Position numbers and translations under genes: made by a program. Source: Xanthostigma xanthostigma (taxonomy: Eukaryota; Arthropoda; Insecta; Raphidioptera; Raphidiidae). From it: DNA of 64,000 nt. Shown here piece after piece: positions 38,821 through 51,241 of this stretch (within the stretch, counting starts at the first letter, position 1; each line of letters begins with the position of its first letter). Where the stretch lies: positions 38,844,001-38,908,000 of the forward strand of contig OY754466.1 of NCBI GenBank assembly GCA_963575645.1, written 5' to 3'. The notes beneath the pieces are model-generated. The model had not been told where the DNA came from. It was given only the letters and a program-made list of their open reading frames with translations, and searched no databases.

Positions 38821-39555
38821 GAGCGATCAAACATTTTTGGGTAGGGATTTGTGACACCGTAAAATTTTGTGTAACACTTCTTTTGTAGTTATCTGAACAC
38901 AAAATCGAAAACCTGGCTGAAGAGTATAGTGGGGCATAATCAACCCTTGAATTTTTAACTTTGCAAAAATTACCTTGAGACATTTTGAAATTTTAATAAA
39001 TTCATATTTAGTAAAATAAAAAAAATAATAAGCCAGATCATTTAGTCGTGTTCAAATTTTTGCCAGGCGGTTTGAAAACTGTGGGTTGAAGTGTCAATTT
39101 TACGTGAGTGCGAGTAAGACGTCACGGGTAGGTTGGAGTGTGAGAGAGCGTATTTCGGCGGTCGTCTGAGTCTTGCAAGAGTCACTCGCTTTGAAGCACG
39201 CTTCAACTCAGCCGATATGCACTCTCTCTCTCTCATGTAAACCTACCTGTAGCGTCTTACTCGCACTCGCGTATAACACACAGTTTTAAAACCGCCTGGC
39301 AAACATTTAAGCTCGACGAGATGATCCGGCTTATTTATTTTTTATTTTGTAAATTTGAAGGTAGGTATTAAAATTTCAAAATGCTTCAAGGACTTTTTTG
39401 CAAATAAAATTTCGCAAAGTTAAAAATTCAAGGTTTGGCTAGGTCCCACTACCCTTCAGCCAGGTTTTTGATTTTGTGTTCCGACATTACAAAAGAAGTG
39501 TTAGACAAATTTTCACGCTGTCTCGAATATCTAGCCAAAAATGTTTGATAACTCT
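38821..39555. mobile_element. 735-bp foldback element
   Basis: Imperfect inverted arms. The left arm has GATCAAACATTTTTGG, AACACTTCTTTTGTA, ACACAAAATC, AACCTGGCTGAAG, ATAAGCCAGATCAT, GCCAGGCGGTTT and GCGAGTAAGACG; each is mirrored on the right. The centre near 39190 is GC-richer with a short CT-repeat. The ORFs at 38777 and 39042 lie inside it and are not genes. Confidence 0.85.
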
Positions 39556-39752
39556 CCTCTACTAATAATATATTAGAGACTTTTAAGTCACATGTATACT
39601 ACGACCAACCAAAGAACGTCTGAGAGAAAAAGAGTCATGTACGAGAATTCTGCAAAGACATGGGCTATGCACATTCTTTAGACAGACGTATTTTCCCGCT
39701 CACAGAATATTCATCTCTCAAAGTGTACCGTAAACGAATAAACCTGCAAGGA

Positions 39753-40415
39753 CTAGGGCTGAGCGATAATTAAAATTAAATATATCAAACTTTATCTATA
39801 TTTACCTAAAGTAGCGATAATAAAATAATAATATTGATATCTATACTTTTTCGGTACAATAATATCAAACGTTTGTAGGTATCAGATATTTTTTAATAAA
39901 AAAATAAAATCTCAGATGTGAAATTTCGGAAAAATACCGACGGAACAAATAGTAATACTGATTTTTTAAATTGCATTTGTTACTAACGATGCAGAGAGTA
40001 AATCGTTCGAAACATCATCAATAAATGCAATTTTAAACAGTTTTGTTGTTTTTATTGATTCTTAAACTACTAAAGTACAGACGTTTGTACTTGAAATTTC
40101 ACATCAGGATCACTTCCGTGATCGCTATAATTGTCAATGTAAGAAAATTTACACTGCTGTTAATCTTTTATCACTTTCCAGCAAATCTAAAATAACATAA
40201 GTTAAAGTGAAACAATTAATAACCGCGTTGTTAATTTTAATGTTAACCATACAGAATATAGCGCTATAAATTGTGGCAATTCATTCAAAACTAAAAAACT
40301 CGCTTATATAGTAATATATTTAACGTTAAATTAATAAATTATTATGAGTTATAATAAATTATCGTTACCTATTTGATATTTTATTGGCAATTACCGATAA
40401 ATAATCCCAGCCTTG
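39753..40415. mobile_element. possible hAT-like MITE
   Basis: The left end CTAGGGCTGAGCGATAAT resembles the inverse of the right end (CAAGGCTGGGATTATTTATCG). Flanks GCAAGGA and GCAGGGT agree at 5 of 7 positions. Tentative. Confidence 0.35.
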
Positions 40416-41437
40416 GCAGGGTGTTTGTAATGTGTTAATTTCAAGTTGTTATAATATGTATCTGATAAGACGTAACAAAATTATTTTTGGATCAATATGA
40501 CGTGTTTTAGGCCCGAAATATTTCAACGTGCAACCACGGAAGTTTGCTAAAATCCACCATTTATTAAAACTTACCTACTTTATAATAAACTAAAAATAAA
40601 CTTACAAAATTTAAATGCTGAGTAAGAGTTATAAAGTATAAAAAACTGAAACTAACAACAATTGCTTATCTTTAAAAAAACCTTCATATAAAAAGCTATT
40701 TAATTATTCACAGTTTAGCTGAATATATTTATCGAGAAAATGAACATTTAGGCAGTAAAAAAACCAATATTAATAATATAAATAATGATCAGGAAGATTT
40801 CTGGAAGAAGTAGACTTGCCAAGTCGAAAAGAGGAAGGACTAAACGAAAAAGTATGGTACTAGGGTGTGGTAATATAGTTATTTATAATTATGTTTTACC
40901 TATCATACAAAGACGGTATGGTTTTAAAACTTGTTTGAAATTTCAATTCAGGCATGCGTTTGTGGATTTTAGCTTACAGTAAAGGACATTATTTCAAGAT
41001 AAACTTATCTACAAGGCCTGAAAGCATTATTTATTTTATTTATTTATTTTAATCCTATAATAGCAATTAAGCGTTTATCGATATTATATCTAGTACGGTT
41101 TTTGAACAAAATCTTCACTCTGCTTCAACGTTCATCATCAAGGATGCTCTGTAAATCTTAGTTCAGCTGCATTTTTTTTTTGTTTTTCCGCTTTCAAAAA
41201 CTCGTTTTTTGTTTAGATTAAACTTTCATCATGTACCAAATCAAGGGCTTCATAGCAATTTTTGTTTATTTTTTTTTAACTAACAATTCTATGCTTAGCA
41301 TAGTGATTTTAAATGCACTAAGCATTTTTCTGGGGAGGTGCAATTGTTTCTAATACTTTTTAATTATACTTGTTGTTTTTTTATATTACATGATATGTAT
41401 CAAAACACGAGTGACACTCGTGACATTCAGACCCAAC
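40416..41437. other. region downstream of ace-1
   Basis: The proximal part should be the ace-1 3' untranslated region on the minus strand. No other gene is recognised; the frame at 40785-40982 is lysine/arginine-rich but short. T-rich tracts occur near 41030-41290. Confidence 0.5.
41265..41270 (-). promoter_or_regulatory. candidate ace-1 polyadenylation signal
   Basis: AATAAA on the minus strand about 168 bp past the ace-1 stop codon. Further AATAAA-like hexamers lie near 41025-41046, so the site actually used is uncertain. Confidence 0.35.
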
Positions 41438-41586
41438 TTAGAGCCATGCGCGGTACACGAAGGTCAGACCCATGACAGCTGTAGTCCATATGGTCCTTGT
41501 GTAGCTCGCAGGAACGCTTCTCGTCGCCGAGTATGACCTTGACGTGCTGTTGCATAGCTCGGGACCTTGAATCGGTGTCGGGTTTG
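41438..41586 (-). CDS. ace-1: acetylcholinesterase ace-1, terminal exon (GPI tail)
   Basis: The exon begins after a good acceptor (TCTTTCTGTGTTTGCAG) and ends with TAA at 41438-41440. The upstream exon ends in phase 1 (one T of the next codon). Joined in that phase, the exon encodes 49 residues starting SNPTPIQGPELCNST. It has Cys625, which fits the free cysteine that links AChE dimers, a sequon NST, a Ser/Thr-rich linker, and the hydrophobic end IWTTAVMGLTFVYRAWL typical of a GPI-anchor signal. The reading frame with a start codon here is a different, wrong frame. The match of phase, stop and hydrophobic tail makes the call strong. It is separated from the preceding exon by an intron of 8199 bp. 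Confidence 0.88.
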
Positions 41587-41922
41587 CTGCAAACACAGAA
41601 AGACATAGCTGTCATTAGTTTGTGTAGTTTAAAGATACTGCTAGCTGCGAATCCGACTTTGCTCTGGTCAAGTTCAGCGTGTATTTAAAGAGGTAGTCTG
41701 GACTCTAGGGATTAGTTTGCTCGCAAGGTCATGTGTGACGTCAGAGGTGGGGGTAAAACATGGATTTTTGGGCTTGAAAATTTAGCTTGGAGTTGAGCAT
41801 TGCAGACCGGTCAGAATAACCTATTTTAAAATTCACAAGCATCTAGCCGAGTCAAGGTAGAGCATCGATCCCAAATGCATCGACCGGTCGTCCGAAAACT
41901 ACTCGCGTCTAGTCGGTGCTAG
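41587..41922. other. ace-1 intron 2, 3' part
   Basis: Intron sequence next to the acceptor, no repeat recognised. It has moderate GC for the window. Confidence 0.5.
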
Positions 41923-42675
41923 GATAGATAGATAGATAGATTTATTTCGAAAATAGCATAAAAGCTGTGAAATAATATGTCAATATACATTACATAAATA
42001 ATAATTATAATACATATAAAATTAGAACTCGTCAATACAATAGAGACATTTTTCTATTAAATATTTTTTTAATTGTCTTTTAAAAGGTGATAGAGGCAGG
42101 TCTTTAATTTCACTCGGAACTTTATTAAAAATGTCAACTAAATTAAAATTTACATTATTTCGATACATAGAGGATTTTGGCAGTGGAGTACGCAGGTTGC
42201 CAGCTCGTCTCGTGTTCTTATTGTGTATCGAAATATTTGTATTAAAATAATTTGAATGTGATTTCACAAACACAGACACTTCATAAACATATATCGTATA
42301 GAAAGTTAAAATTTTATAGTTTTTAAAATAAGGTTTACATGAGGTTCGTGGACTGAGCTTAAACAATGCTCTGGTAGTCTTTTTTTGTAGTATGAATAGA
42401 CCACTGCACTCACTTGCGGCTCCCCATAAAATAATGCCGTAATTGATCGAAGAAAACATAAAAGCATAGTAAACGGACATTAAAACGTGATAGTTACACT
42501 GGAGAGATTCCTTATCATATAAACATAACGAGCAAGCTTACCCTTGAGGAATCTATATGAGTTTTCCCATGAAAAATTAAAATCCATAAAAATACCCAAA
42601 CATTTTATATTAGAATGTAAAGCCATTGTTTTACCGAGAAATTCCACATTATTGGCGTATGATATAATTAATGAT
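41923..42675 (-). pseudogene. non-LTR retrotransposon 3' fragment
   Basis: The minus-strand frame 42480-42022 encodes the C-terminal region of a non-LTR reverse transcriptase protein: INYGIILWG, then ILQKKTTRALF, SCKPYF, and an end like FNKVPSEIKDLPLSPFKRQL. Upstream, after a frameshift near 42483, the coding continues to about 42675 (VEFLGKTMALHSNIKCLGIF, then MDFNFSWE). It ends in a short UTR and a (GATA)n tail at 41923-41940. The 5' part, including the catalytic YADD, is missing. It resembles the C-termini at 51345, 58371 and 60968 in this window. It lies in ace-1 intron 2, in the same orientation as the gene. Confidence 0.8.
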
Positions 42676-43772
42676 GGTATATAATATATACCATAATTTA
42701 TATAACTATGATAAAATAAAGTATGGTATATATAACTAAATAATATTCAAGTACAGACTACATAAATGAGAATATAACTTTTCAAAAAATATTGAAATCC
42801 CACCAAAAACAATAAATGTGAAAAAGGGCCAAAATTCGATACAAAAAACGGATAGTTTTGGTGAAGTGTAAGACCTTGACTATCGAGCGTCTGTAATTCG
42901 CAATATCTGCCTGTAAACAAGGCCGTCTTTGAAGCATACGAGGCTCTGGATCGAAAAAAGCTTGGAGGCCGATTTAAGGAATTCATAATGAGTCAATTTT
43001 GCCGAGAAAAAATGTAGAAAAAAAATACTTCAGATTTGTTGTTTATTTTGATTTTAATTAATTTTGATTGAATTTCATAATTCAAAGTAGTCATAAAAAA
43101 TGTTTCATATTGTTTTCATTCTTATGTTCAATAAAATTTATCAAACATATTTTTTATCTATATTTCTCCATTGAATTTAGTATATTTTCGAGGTCTTGAA
43201 TGTTAGGGTGCCCCCGGGTCCGGGCCCGGTCGGCCCATATCTAAAGAAGGCCAGGTGTGCATACGGCTTTATTGGTCAGACTGTGATATTTGCACAGTCT
43301 GTGCTGTGATCGGTCCCAATGCAGGTGACCGGATGTTTCACCGCTAGACGGTGTATTGATCAGTTCGGAAGCTCGCTGCCCCGGCTTGTAATTATGACTG
43401 ATTATTTTTTAATTGGTGCTCAAATGGTCTGAGGTGTGGATAGAATAATAAACGCTATTCTCATATGCTCAGTTGCAGAAAGCATTGTCAGAAAATCGGA
43501 TTTGACAATGACCTTAGATTGTGACCATACGCATTTCTCCATATGAAAAGCATAGTAGAGTTTTAAATCGATCCTGTTCGAAAAATAATTGATAATAATC
43601 GATTGAAATTATTTTTTCTTAAACTATGTCTATTTGCATTTAACGCCATTTTTTGTACAGTTCTGGTGAATTTACGCACGTTTTCAAGTCCCATGTCAGA
43701 TCTACTTATTCGATATTTTGTGTAAATGTATTTATTTCCTCAAATAAAATATAGGTACAAATTTAATAATAC
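42676..43772. other. ace-1 intron 2, unassigned
   Basis: TA-rich microsatellite-like sequence at 42676-42740, then unassigned DNA. A GC-rich block at about 43200-43390 (GCCCCCGGGTCCGGGCCCGG) stands out but matches nothing I recognise. Confidence 0.45.
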
Positions 43773-44115
43773 TAGGGGCCCGTCCCAGTTTCAACCGGGT
43801 GCGATGAATATAATTCTGCAAAATGTATTTCTTTGCGGCCCCGCGTCTGAATTAATTGCTTTGAGCAAATTCTACCAGATTTGCTTCTGAACTAATAGCT
43901 TTGAGCGAATTCTATCAGATGTCGCTATTTGGTACTAAAACATTTTTTTTTTGTTTGCTTCGGAGTAAATTCTATCAGATGTCGTTACATGTTACTAAAA
44001 CAGTTATTTTGAGAAAACATCGTAATTTTGTTCAAAATATCTAATAAAAACTATCCTATAGCGTAAGTTGCATCAAGTAAGACACATTTACAAAATTTCA
44101 TTAGTTCAGTGGTTA
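43773..44115 (+). mobile_element. degenerate retroposon remnant, tail family A, copy 2
   Basis: It starts ACTAGGGGCCCGTCCC. It shares with 16046-16400 the segments GCGTCTGAATTAAT, TCTACCAGATTTGCTTCTGA and TATCAGATGTCG, and ends in the TAATAAAAACTATCCTATAG...GGTTCAGTGG-like segment. No coding sequence. Confidence 0.6.
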
Positions 44116-44632
44116 AAAGAGTATTTCTTGCCCAACTTGGGAGACCAGAGTGCTAAGGCAGGAGTCCAAAAATATTACGAACATGTTATTGCTTATTTGA
44201 AAGAAAAAAAATAATATTAATAACAGAGGAGCGCATTAATATAATAGTTTTAGTTCAATACACAATTAATGAAGAATATGTGAGCTCTATGTTACATTAA
44301 TATGACGCCGATTAATATCAAATACTTCACACCTTCGTTTATTACATGGATTAATTGAAACATTTGCATGTCGCATTTACATTATAACTATTATTACTGT
44401 AACTTGTCAGCACATATTTTATATTTATAATTAGGGGTGTGCGAGTATTCGAAAAATCAAGAGATGCTCGAGTAGAAAAAAAACTGACGAAAACTGAAAA
44501 TTCTCTCCTAGGAATCTTTAAAACTGTACGATTTTATTTATTATTATTCAGTCAACTTACTTCTGTGCAATTCATTGAAAAAACAACTCTTGCAGTACTT
44601 ATGTGAATTTTCCGTTGCTGTACGTATATTAT
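44116..44632. other. ace-1 intron 2 with a dispersed repeat segment
   Basis: 44480-44600 matches the DNA on both sides of the retrotransposon at 51242-53328 (AGGAATCTTTAAAACTGTACG, split here as AGGAATCTTT/AAAACTGTACG, and AATTCATTGAAAAAACAACTCT). It therefore shows what that locus looked like before insertion. Otherwise nothing is recognised. Confidence 0.55.
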
Positions 44633-44787
44633 ATTAAGAATGTTTTGTTATAAACTTATAATATAACAAAACATTCTTAACTACTATGTCGGTTTATGCA
44701 GTATAGCTCATCTATAAATAATATTATTATTTATTATTTATAGATGAGCTACAGTATATATACTGTATATCTAAGTCGACATAGTAG
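44633..44787. repeat. two adjacent palindromes
   Basis: TTAAGAATGTTTTGTTATA (44633-44652) is mirrored up to 44680. CTACTATGTCG (44681) is mirrored at 44777-44787, with inner arms TAGCTCATCTATAAATAAT. The second is a 107-bp foldback. Confidence 0.8.
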
Positions 44788-45390
44788 GCCGTGCAATAAC
44801 GTCTCATTTATTCGTAGCCCCAACTCATGGGGGAAGCCCCTTCGCGAAATTTACGAAACTTCAATTAAAAATGTTAAAAAACGTTACCCTCCTTCTGGGG
44901 CAGTTGGGTAAAAAAACAATAAACGTTACTATATTTAAAAAAAAATGATATCGTAAAATTAACGTTTGATCTTTATCATTACAACTAAATGGGACGTTTT
45001 ATATCTCAAACCCCCCGTGAGCTTGCGTGGTCTATGTTGCTTTTTATGTGGAACGATTTTTTGTAATGCATTAATGATTTCAATAGCTACTACATCAACA
45101 AAACTGTATATACATATTATTATACCTCTTAAATTCACTACGTATTAGCTAATCAGGTATTTCTGACCTAGCAACTACCTATGTAGTATTTTCTCTATTG
45201 TCCGACAGATGTCTATAGACATATTCATGATGTAGATATAATATTATAATAAAAAAAATATCAAATTGCATAATGTTCCTACAATTTCGAAAATAAATTC
45301 TTGTTCAAATGAATGTTCTTGTGGCATACCTAGTTTGACTCAGAAATTCTAAAAGTGAAGTTGTAATTTTTTTTATCCATAATTGTGCGG
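44788..45390. other. ace-1 intron 2, unassigned
   Basis: Nothing recognised. Confidence 0.5.
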
Positions 45391-45532
45391 GTAACTAAAA
45401 AGAGAAAAACAAGTCGGAAAAATTCTACCATGAAGCGGGTGGGGACTGGGGACCCATCCAAAAACAAAAGAAAGAGACAAATAGGATTCCACCTGCTGCT
45501 TGATGGGATTTTTCGACTTTTTTTCTCTTTTT
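45391..45532. repeat. short foldback
   Basis: TAACTAAAAAGAGAAAAAC (about 45391) is mirrored at 45515-45532; the arms, about 45 bp and imperfect, include AGTCGGAAAAATTCT. Another small hairpin (TTGTATGATCG/CGATCATACAA) lies at 45697-45765. Confidence 0.65.
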
Positions 45533-45955
45533 AGTTATTAATTTCATTTCTATGCAGTCGGATGTCATGTTTTTGTTATATATAATTAATTTTTATTCGC
45601 AGTTTTTCACGAACTGATAGCGCCCGGTTGTGTAATTATTTTATCAATTGTTTTCTGTGCCGCTTTTTTCTTTACGGTCGTGTAGTGTATAATATTATTG
45701 TATGATCGAGCGAAACAATCGATATAATTACGATCGAGCTTTGCCGATCATACAATTATATCTCATGTTTCGCTCTTAAGATCACTAAGTAGATGTTTAG
45801 AGTTAGTTTAAAACACAATGGAAAAAAAACAATGTTGACAATATCAAAAACAGGACTATTAATCAGCAAAAAACATATTTTAAATTGTAACAACTTGACA
45901 ATAAGTTCGGAAGTGTCTAATTACATAAAAAAAATCACTTGAAAAACATTTATTA

Positions 45956-46603
45956 AGGTGCCCCTAGACGATCAATATTTACGTCAATATATTGTACAAT
46001 ATTTTGTGCAATAGAATAAGTTGGCCAACCCACACGATGCAATATTATTGCACAATAAATTAGTTCACGGCTGATACTTGTGCAGTCAACATGTGGAATA
46101 ATAAGAAGACAGCAAGTTGTGTGGCCATTGCATTAGTTATAGCTGCAAAAAAAAAGAGAGAAAAGGAAGCGTAGGTGGATGAAGGAATGGTTTAAAGAAA
46201 GAAATAAGTACACTCATGAAAATCTGTTAAGTGAACTGAGAATTAGTGAACCAAGTGATTTTCAAAACTTTTTGCGACTAGATAGTACATTATTTGATGA
46301 ACGCTTGAGAATGGTTACGCTTGAAATTCAAAAAAGAGATACTATAATGCGAGATCTTTTCCCTTTGTAGCCATTATAGATGTTACCTTTATCACTGTTA
46401 ACACACAACTGAACCAGTATTGCACAATATTGCCCGCAGACAATGCAATATTTACTAGATTGCACAATAAAAATCAAACTCTTTTTGATTGACTCAATAT
46501 ATTGCGCAATCTTTCAATATGATCTACAGACGTTCAATATTATTGTACAATATCGATTATTGTGCAATATATTGTGCAATATATTGATCGTCTAGGGGCT
46601 GCT
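45956..46603 (+). mobile_element. internally deleted PIF/Harbinger transposon
   Basis: TIRs AGGTGCCCCTAGACGATCAA and AGCAGCCCCTAGACGATCAA (opposite strand) are flanked by TTA on both sides (45953-45955 and 46604-46606), the 3-bp duplication typical of PIF/Harbinger. Sub-terminal ATATTGCACAATATT-like repeats are present on both sides. The centre retains the N-terminal part of the transposase, listed separately. The 648-bp element could only have moved with help from a full-length relative. Confidence 0.9.
46091..46369 (+). pseudogene. Harbinger transposase N-terminal remnant
   Basis: A first frame from ATG at 46091 (MWNNKKTASCVAIALVIAAK) meets a homopolymer of nine A near 46146-46154 and loses frame. 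The next frame reads KRKRRWMKEWFKERNKYTHE then NLLSELRISEPSDFQNFLRL and TIMRDLFPL to a stop. The RRW...W...R...LL.ELR...F.NFLR pattern is the well-known N-terminal region of Harbinger-type DDE nucleases. The catalytic DDE domain is absent through internal deletion. Confidence 0.85.
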
Positions 46604-46606
46604 TTA

Positions 46607-47031
46607 GTGAAAAAAGTTAAGACGAAAAAAAACCGCATCTGAACTGTGACTTCACAAGGAAAATTATGACATAATATGACGTGAGATGGCGCAGGACTGT
46701 TTCTTTTTTAATTTTTCTGAATTGTGGCTCCCTCTGTGTACAAAGAAATGTACTACCTAGTGATCTTGAGAGAAAAACATGGGATACCTATAATTTTTTT
46801 TCGTTTTATTTCAGTTAAGAGAAAATCTAATTAACGATTCGTTAGTTGCAGTTTATCTGTCATGTACAGCAGCACAGTGACATCGTTTGGGTCTCCTCAT
46901 CAAAATTAATCCTAACCAACGTTCAGGTAATAATCCAAAATAAGTATTATTTTTTTATATGTCGATATTCGTATACCAGTCATTTTAACTTATTTTATCG
47001 TTTTAAGAGTGACACGAATAATAATTAACTG
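46607..47031. other. ace-1 intron 2, unassigned
   Basis: Nothing recognised. Confidence 0.5.
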
Positions 47032-47440
47032 AATAACCGACTTCAAAAAAGATAAGGTTATATGTTCGACGCGTATATTTTTTTATGTATGTTCAGACTT
47101 AACTCTTCGGGGTGATAATCGTTTTGTAAAATTTCGATGACATTTCGTCCAGAATGTTTTCGGATTGGTACTTACATTACAATTTTTATAAAAATCGGCT
47201 TTGTCGTTTTTAACTGCGACTTAAAAAAAGAGTTTTTATGTTCAACTCGAACTTTTCAAGAGATTAACCGATTTTAAAAATGTCGACGCTATTTTGTTCA
47301 GAATATTCATAGATTTGTACCATACCATTTTTATAAAAATCGGTTCAGTCGTTTTTAACTGACTTCAAAAAAGAAGATTTTTTAATATGTGTTACCTCAC
47401 ATCTCCCGCATTTGTAAATCGATTTTGATGATTTTTTTTC
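47032..47440. repeat. dispersed repeat with ACCGACTTCAAAAAAG-type units
   Basis: Three imperfect units of about 130-140 bp each contain ATTTTTATAAAAATCGG, then GTCGTTTTTAACTG, then ACTTCAAAAAAG. This motif set is common as a dispersed repeat in insect genomes. A further fragment (TTTTTAACTGACTTAAAAAAG) lies at about 49985. Confidence 0.65.
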
Positions 47441-47447
47441 TATTTAA

Positions 47448-47678
47448 CACGTTGACTGCCAACCAGTTTTCGACATTTGGTCACCACAGGCCAAAAGTGT
47501 TTGTTGACAAATATGTTGTTAAAATGTTATAAAAGTAATCAATATGATATGTAATTGTGTTTTATTGCATACACCGGTGTTCGGAACGGAGACCTACTCG
47601 GTGTATATCTATCGATACACGCGGCCTACACAAAGCACACCGGGTGTATCGCTAAAGATACACGTGGCAGCCAACGTG
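47448..47678. mobile_element. piggyBac-like MITE, TTAA target site
   Basis: TTAA lies directly on both sides (47444-47447 and 47679-47682). The ends are CACGTTGACTGCCAACCAG on the left and CACGTTGGCTGCCACGTG on the opposite strand. Inside are repeated GATACAC and CCGGTGT motifs. It is 231 bp and non-coding. Exact TTAA duplication is the hallmark of piggyBac-type elements. Confidence 0.75.
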
Positions 47679-47682
47679 TTAA

Positions 47683-49155
47683 CATACCGGTTTTTTATTA
47701 GTTTAGTATTGAACTATTACGGGAGAAGGCGATTAAAACGTGCACATTTTAGCTCCGATTTCAACATAATAATCTTCTTTTTCTGCACTGTTTTAAATTT
47801 TATTGCTATGTTCTTACCAAAACATTTTTTCGTCGAAATTATTTTGATGCGATTTTTTTTCAAAACTACGGGTTTCTATGAAAATAAATATACAATTTTC
47901 AAACAACATGACAGCATAAAAAATATGAAAATCAAAAATAATTTTAACTAAATACAACTCCCTCTTAGTTCGTCACATTAAAAAAAATCCGACTGTATAT
48001 TATACAGATACAATGTGTGTACCATAGATGGAATAGAGCTCTTTGGGGCTTAGCGCTACGAGGTTTGCCCTCGCTACTCCATGACCCAACAACACATGAA
48101 CACGCCTCTTGCATCAGTTTTGCGGCTCAACGTTTACGATTCATATAAAACAAACTATAAAAATAAAAACCACACACTTGCTGTGCGCACTGGAGTTAAA
48201 TTGGACGACGTAAGGTAAATGCTATCGTCAATATACCGTGTGCCCACGAATGTTTCTTGTTTCTCCAAAATGTGCTATTACTTTAAAATGTTATTTAAAA
48301 AGTTGGTTAATTAATTGCGTAATGTGTGACATTTTTTACCACACTGTATGTCCATATGTCGTTCTCGATGCTGGCTTACCTTTCCCCCCACCCTCGTGCT
48401 TAGTGCCGAAAAAAGGAAATGAAAAAAATACCAAACTTTATTTCGCCCACTAGCACTTGGAACATTTTTTTTTCACTTGTCACATAAAAGTAGATTTAAA
48501 AACGAAAAAAAATGGCGTCGGGTTTAGGTCGATAAGTCAATTGGAACCGAAATTATGGGATTTCGTTTTCCCCCTCTCCTGCCGGTTCTAATTGACCCAC
48601 CGCGTCCAGCCTCCGGTGCAAAGAAGAGGTCTTATAGTACGTTTGTAGTAATAAAAATAAGCTCCTAGCTGCAATTGTTTTTTTTTTAATAGCATATAAT
48701 TCTTCTAATTTACGCGCACTAACATCGTAATATCTCGCGAATGGGTTGCCGATATGACCCGGTTTGGAACGAGTTTACGCGGAGTCTTTTTCTCTACAAC
48801 TTTTATTGAAACTTTTTTCTCTCCGATAATAATGGCCGACATACGGGGCAAAAACAGGTTTTCGGAAACTTTAAAGCGACATATCCCCCTCATCCCTCCG
48901 ACAATCGGTCACAAACTATACCAAAATGTCGGTGGAGCTTGATTCTATAATTTTTGTAGGAAACATTTTTCGATTCGAGCACACAGGATTGAAATTCCTA
49001 GTTCACTCCACTATAATAGGATGCACGAATTATTTACTGTTACCACTTTCGGTGAGCGCACTGTATATTGTCAATTCGAAATTAATATTTTTGATAGATC
49101 TCGATCAAATTTATCGTACCAAATTTTGAATGGAGGGAAATCTATTGTGAGAACA
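47683..49155. other. ace-1 intron 2, unassigned
   Basis: No gene recognised. 48715-49140 looks repeat-derived (ATATCTCGCGAATGGGTTGCC; and 49015-49075 matches the family at 18902-18960). The short frames here have no domains. Confidence 0.45.
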
Positions 49156-50112
<957 letters not shown>

Positions 50113-50290
50113 ACAAAAGTGTAGATACGGTTGAGGGGGTAAAGGGAATAATTACCCCCCAGGATCATAATAATAAGAAAATAAAACTGAAAATAATACA
50201 AGTACCTGGCTAAAAAATAAATTTCAGAAATACTTCTTGAAAAAAAATTTGTAAAAATTTGGGAATTAATTATTTGCTTGAACCTATTTT
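50113..50290. mobile_element. partial copy of the CAAGRGCGTAGATAT MITE
   Basis: Shares CGACAAAAGTGTAGATACGG, GGTAATTACCCCCCAGGATC-like sequence, CATAATAATAA and AATACAA(A/G)TACCTG with 37331-37480. The right half of the element is missing. Confidence 0.6.
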
Positions 50291-50858
50291 ATTCATACCT
50301 TGGGATATAGTGGGATCATCTGCGTTAAATAATGATTTTGAGGCATGCACAGCTTGTTCAATGCTTGATGGTGGTTCAAGATTATATTGGGGCCAAAATA
50401 GATAATGACGTATTGTTTCGCTATTGAGAGTGGTTGTTACTCTATAGTCTTTCAAAATGTTGGTAACAATGTAAACCAAACAAACCTCAGCAATTTCTAC
50501 GTTTTAAGGAGTTTTTCGTTAAATGATTGGAAAGTCGGTTTTCCGACATTCTACGAAAAAAAAATTGAGACTGCCAATGAAAATTCGAAACTACTAAAAA
50601 AATAAATATATTCATACTAACAATTATTTACTGGCTATTTTATTTACTTCGATAATTTATAAACTCCAAATTTTTTCTTCTAAAAATCGATTTGCAAATA
50701 CTAGTATTTTTATAAATAACTTTTTCTAGAATTCTAAATTCTAATACCTAACTCTAAATAATTAACAGTAAATAAATAATCAGCTAAATAAAAATGATAG
50801 TTGTTGAACATATTAAATTTTATTTTTATTTATATTGCAGTAAGTATATAATATACTA
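50291..50858. other. ace-1 intron 1, unassigned
   Basis: AT-rich; nothing recognised. Confidence 0.5.
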
Positions 50859-51180
50859 GCGGTCCCGCCCGGTTTCACCTGGGCGCAAAAAAACAAATAA
50901 GGGGAGGGACATGAGTCCGCACGTTCATCTTAGTTTACCGAGATGAATATTGTGTCCAAATTTCATGATGATCGGAGTTACCGTTCAAAAGTTTTTGTCG
51001 AACAGACTTTTGAGTTACATTTTTCATTGATGCTCCGCTCCTATTGGTTGTAGCGTGATATTATATAGCCTTCCTCGATAAATGGACTATCTAACAAAAA
51101 CAATTTTTTTCAATTCGAACCAGTAGTTCCTGAGATTAGCGCGTTCAACCATACAAACTCTTCAGCTTTATATGGTACAA
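50859..51180 (+). mobile_element. SINE-like / RTE-derived retroposon, family B, copy 1
   Basis: It starts ACTAGCGGTCCCGCCCGG. Shared landmarks with 53400-53745 and 61413-61755 are CATCTTAGTTTACCGAGATG, ATGATCGGAGTTACCGTTCA, TCCGCTCCTATTGG, ATATAGCCTTCCTCGATAAA, TTCGAACCAGTAG and TTAGCGCGTTCAACCA. The end is CTCTTCAGCTTTATA. No coding sequence. This type of tail is common among RTE-related retroposons in arthropods; the class is inferred. Confidence 0.7.
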
Positions 51181-51241
51181 AAATATACAAACAGAAAAAG
51201 GTGATGAAAATTGAAAATTCGCTCTAGGAATATTTAAAACT

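Noticed and set aside
41427..41615. Minus-strand 62-codon frame over the last ace-1 exon
   Set aside because: It is in a different frame from the one demanded by the exon 2 donor phase. The correct phase gives a GPI-type tail and a stop at 41438.
47544..47951. A 135-codon plus-strand frame
   Set aside because: It starts inside a piggyBac-like MITE and runs through AT-rich intron sequence; no recognisable domain.
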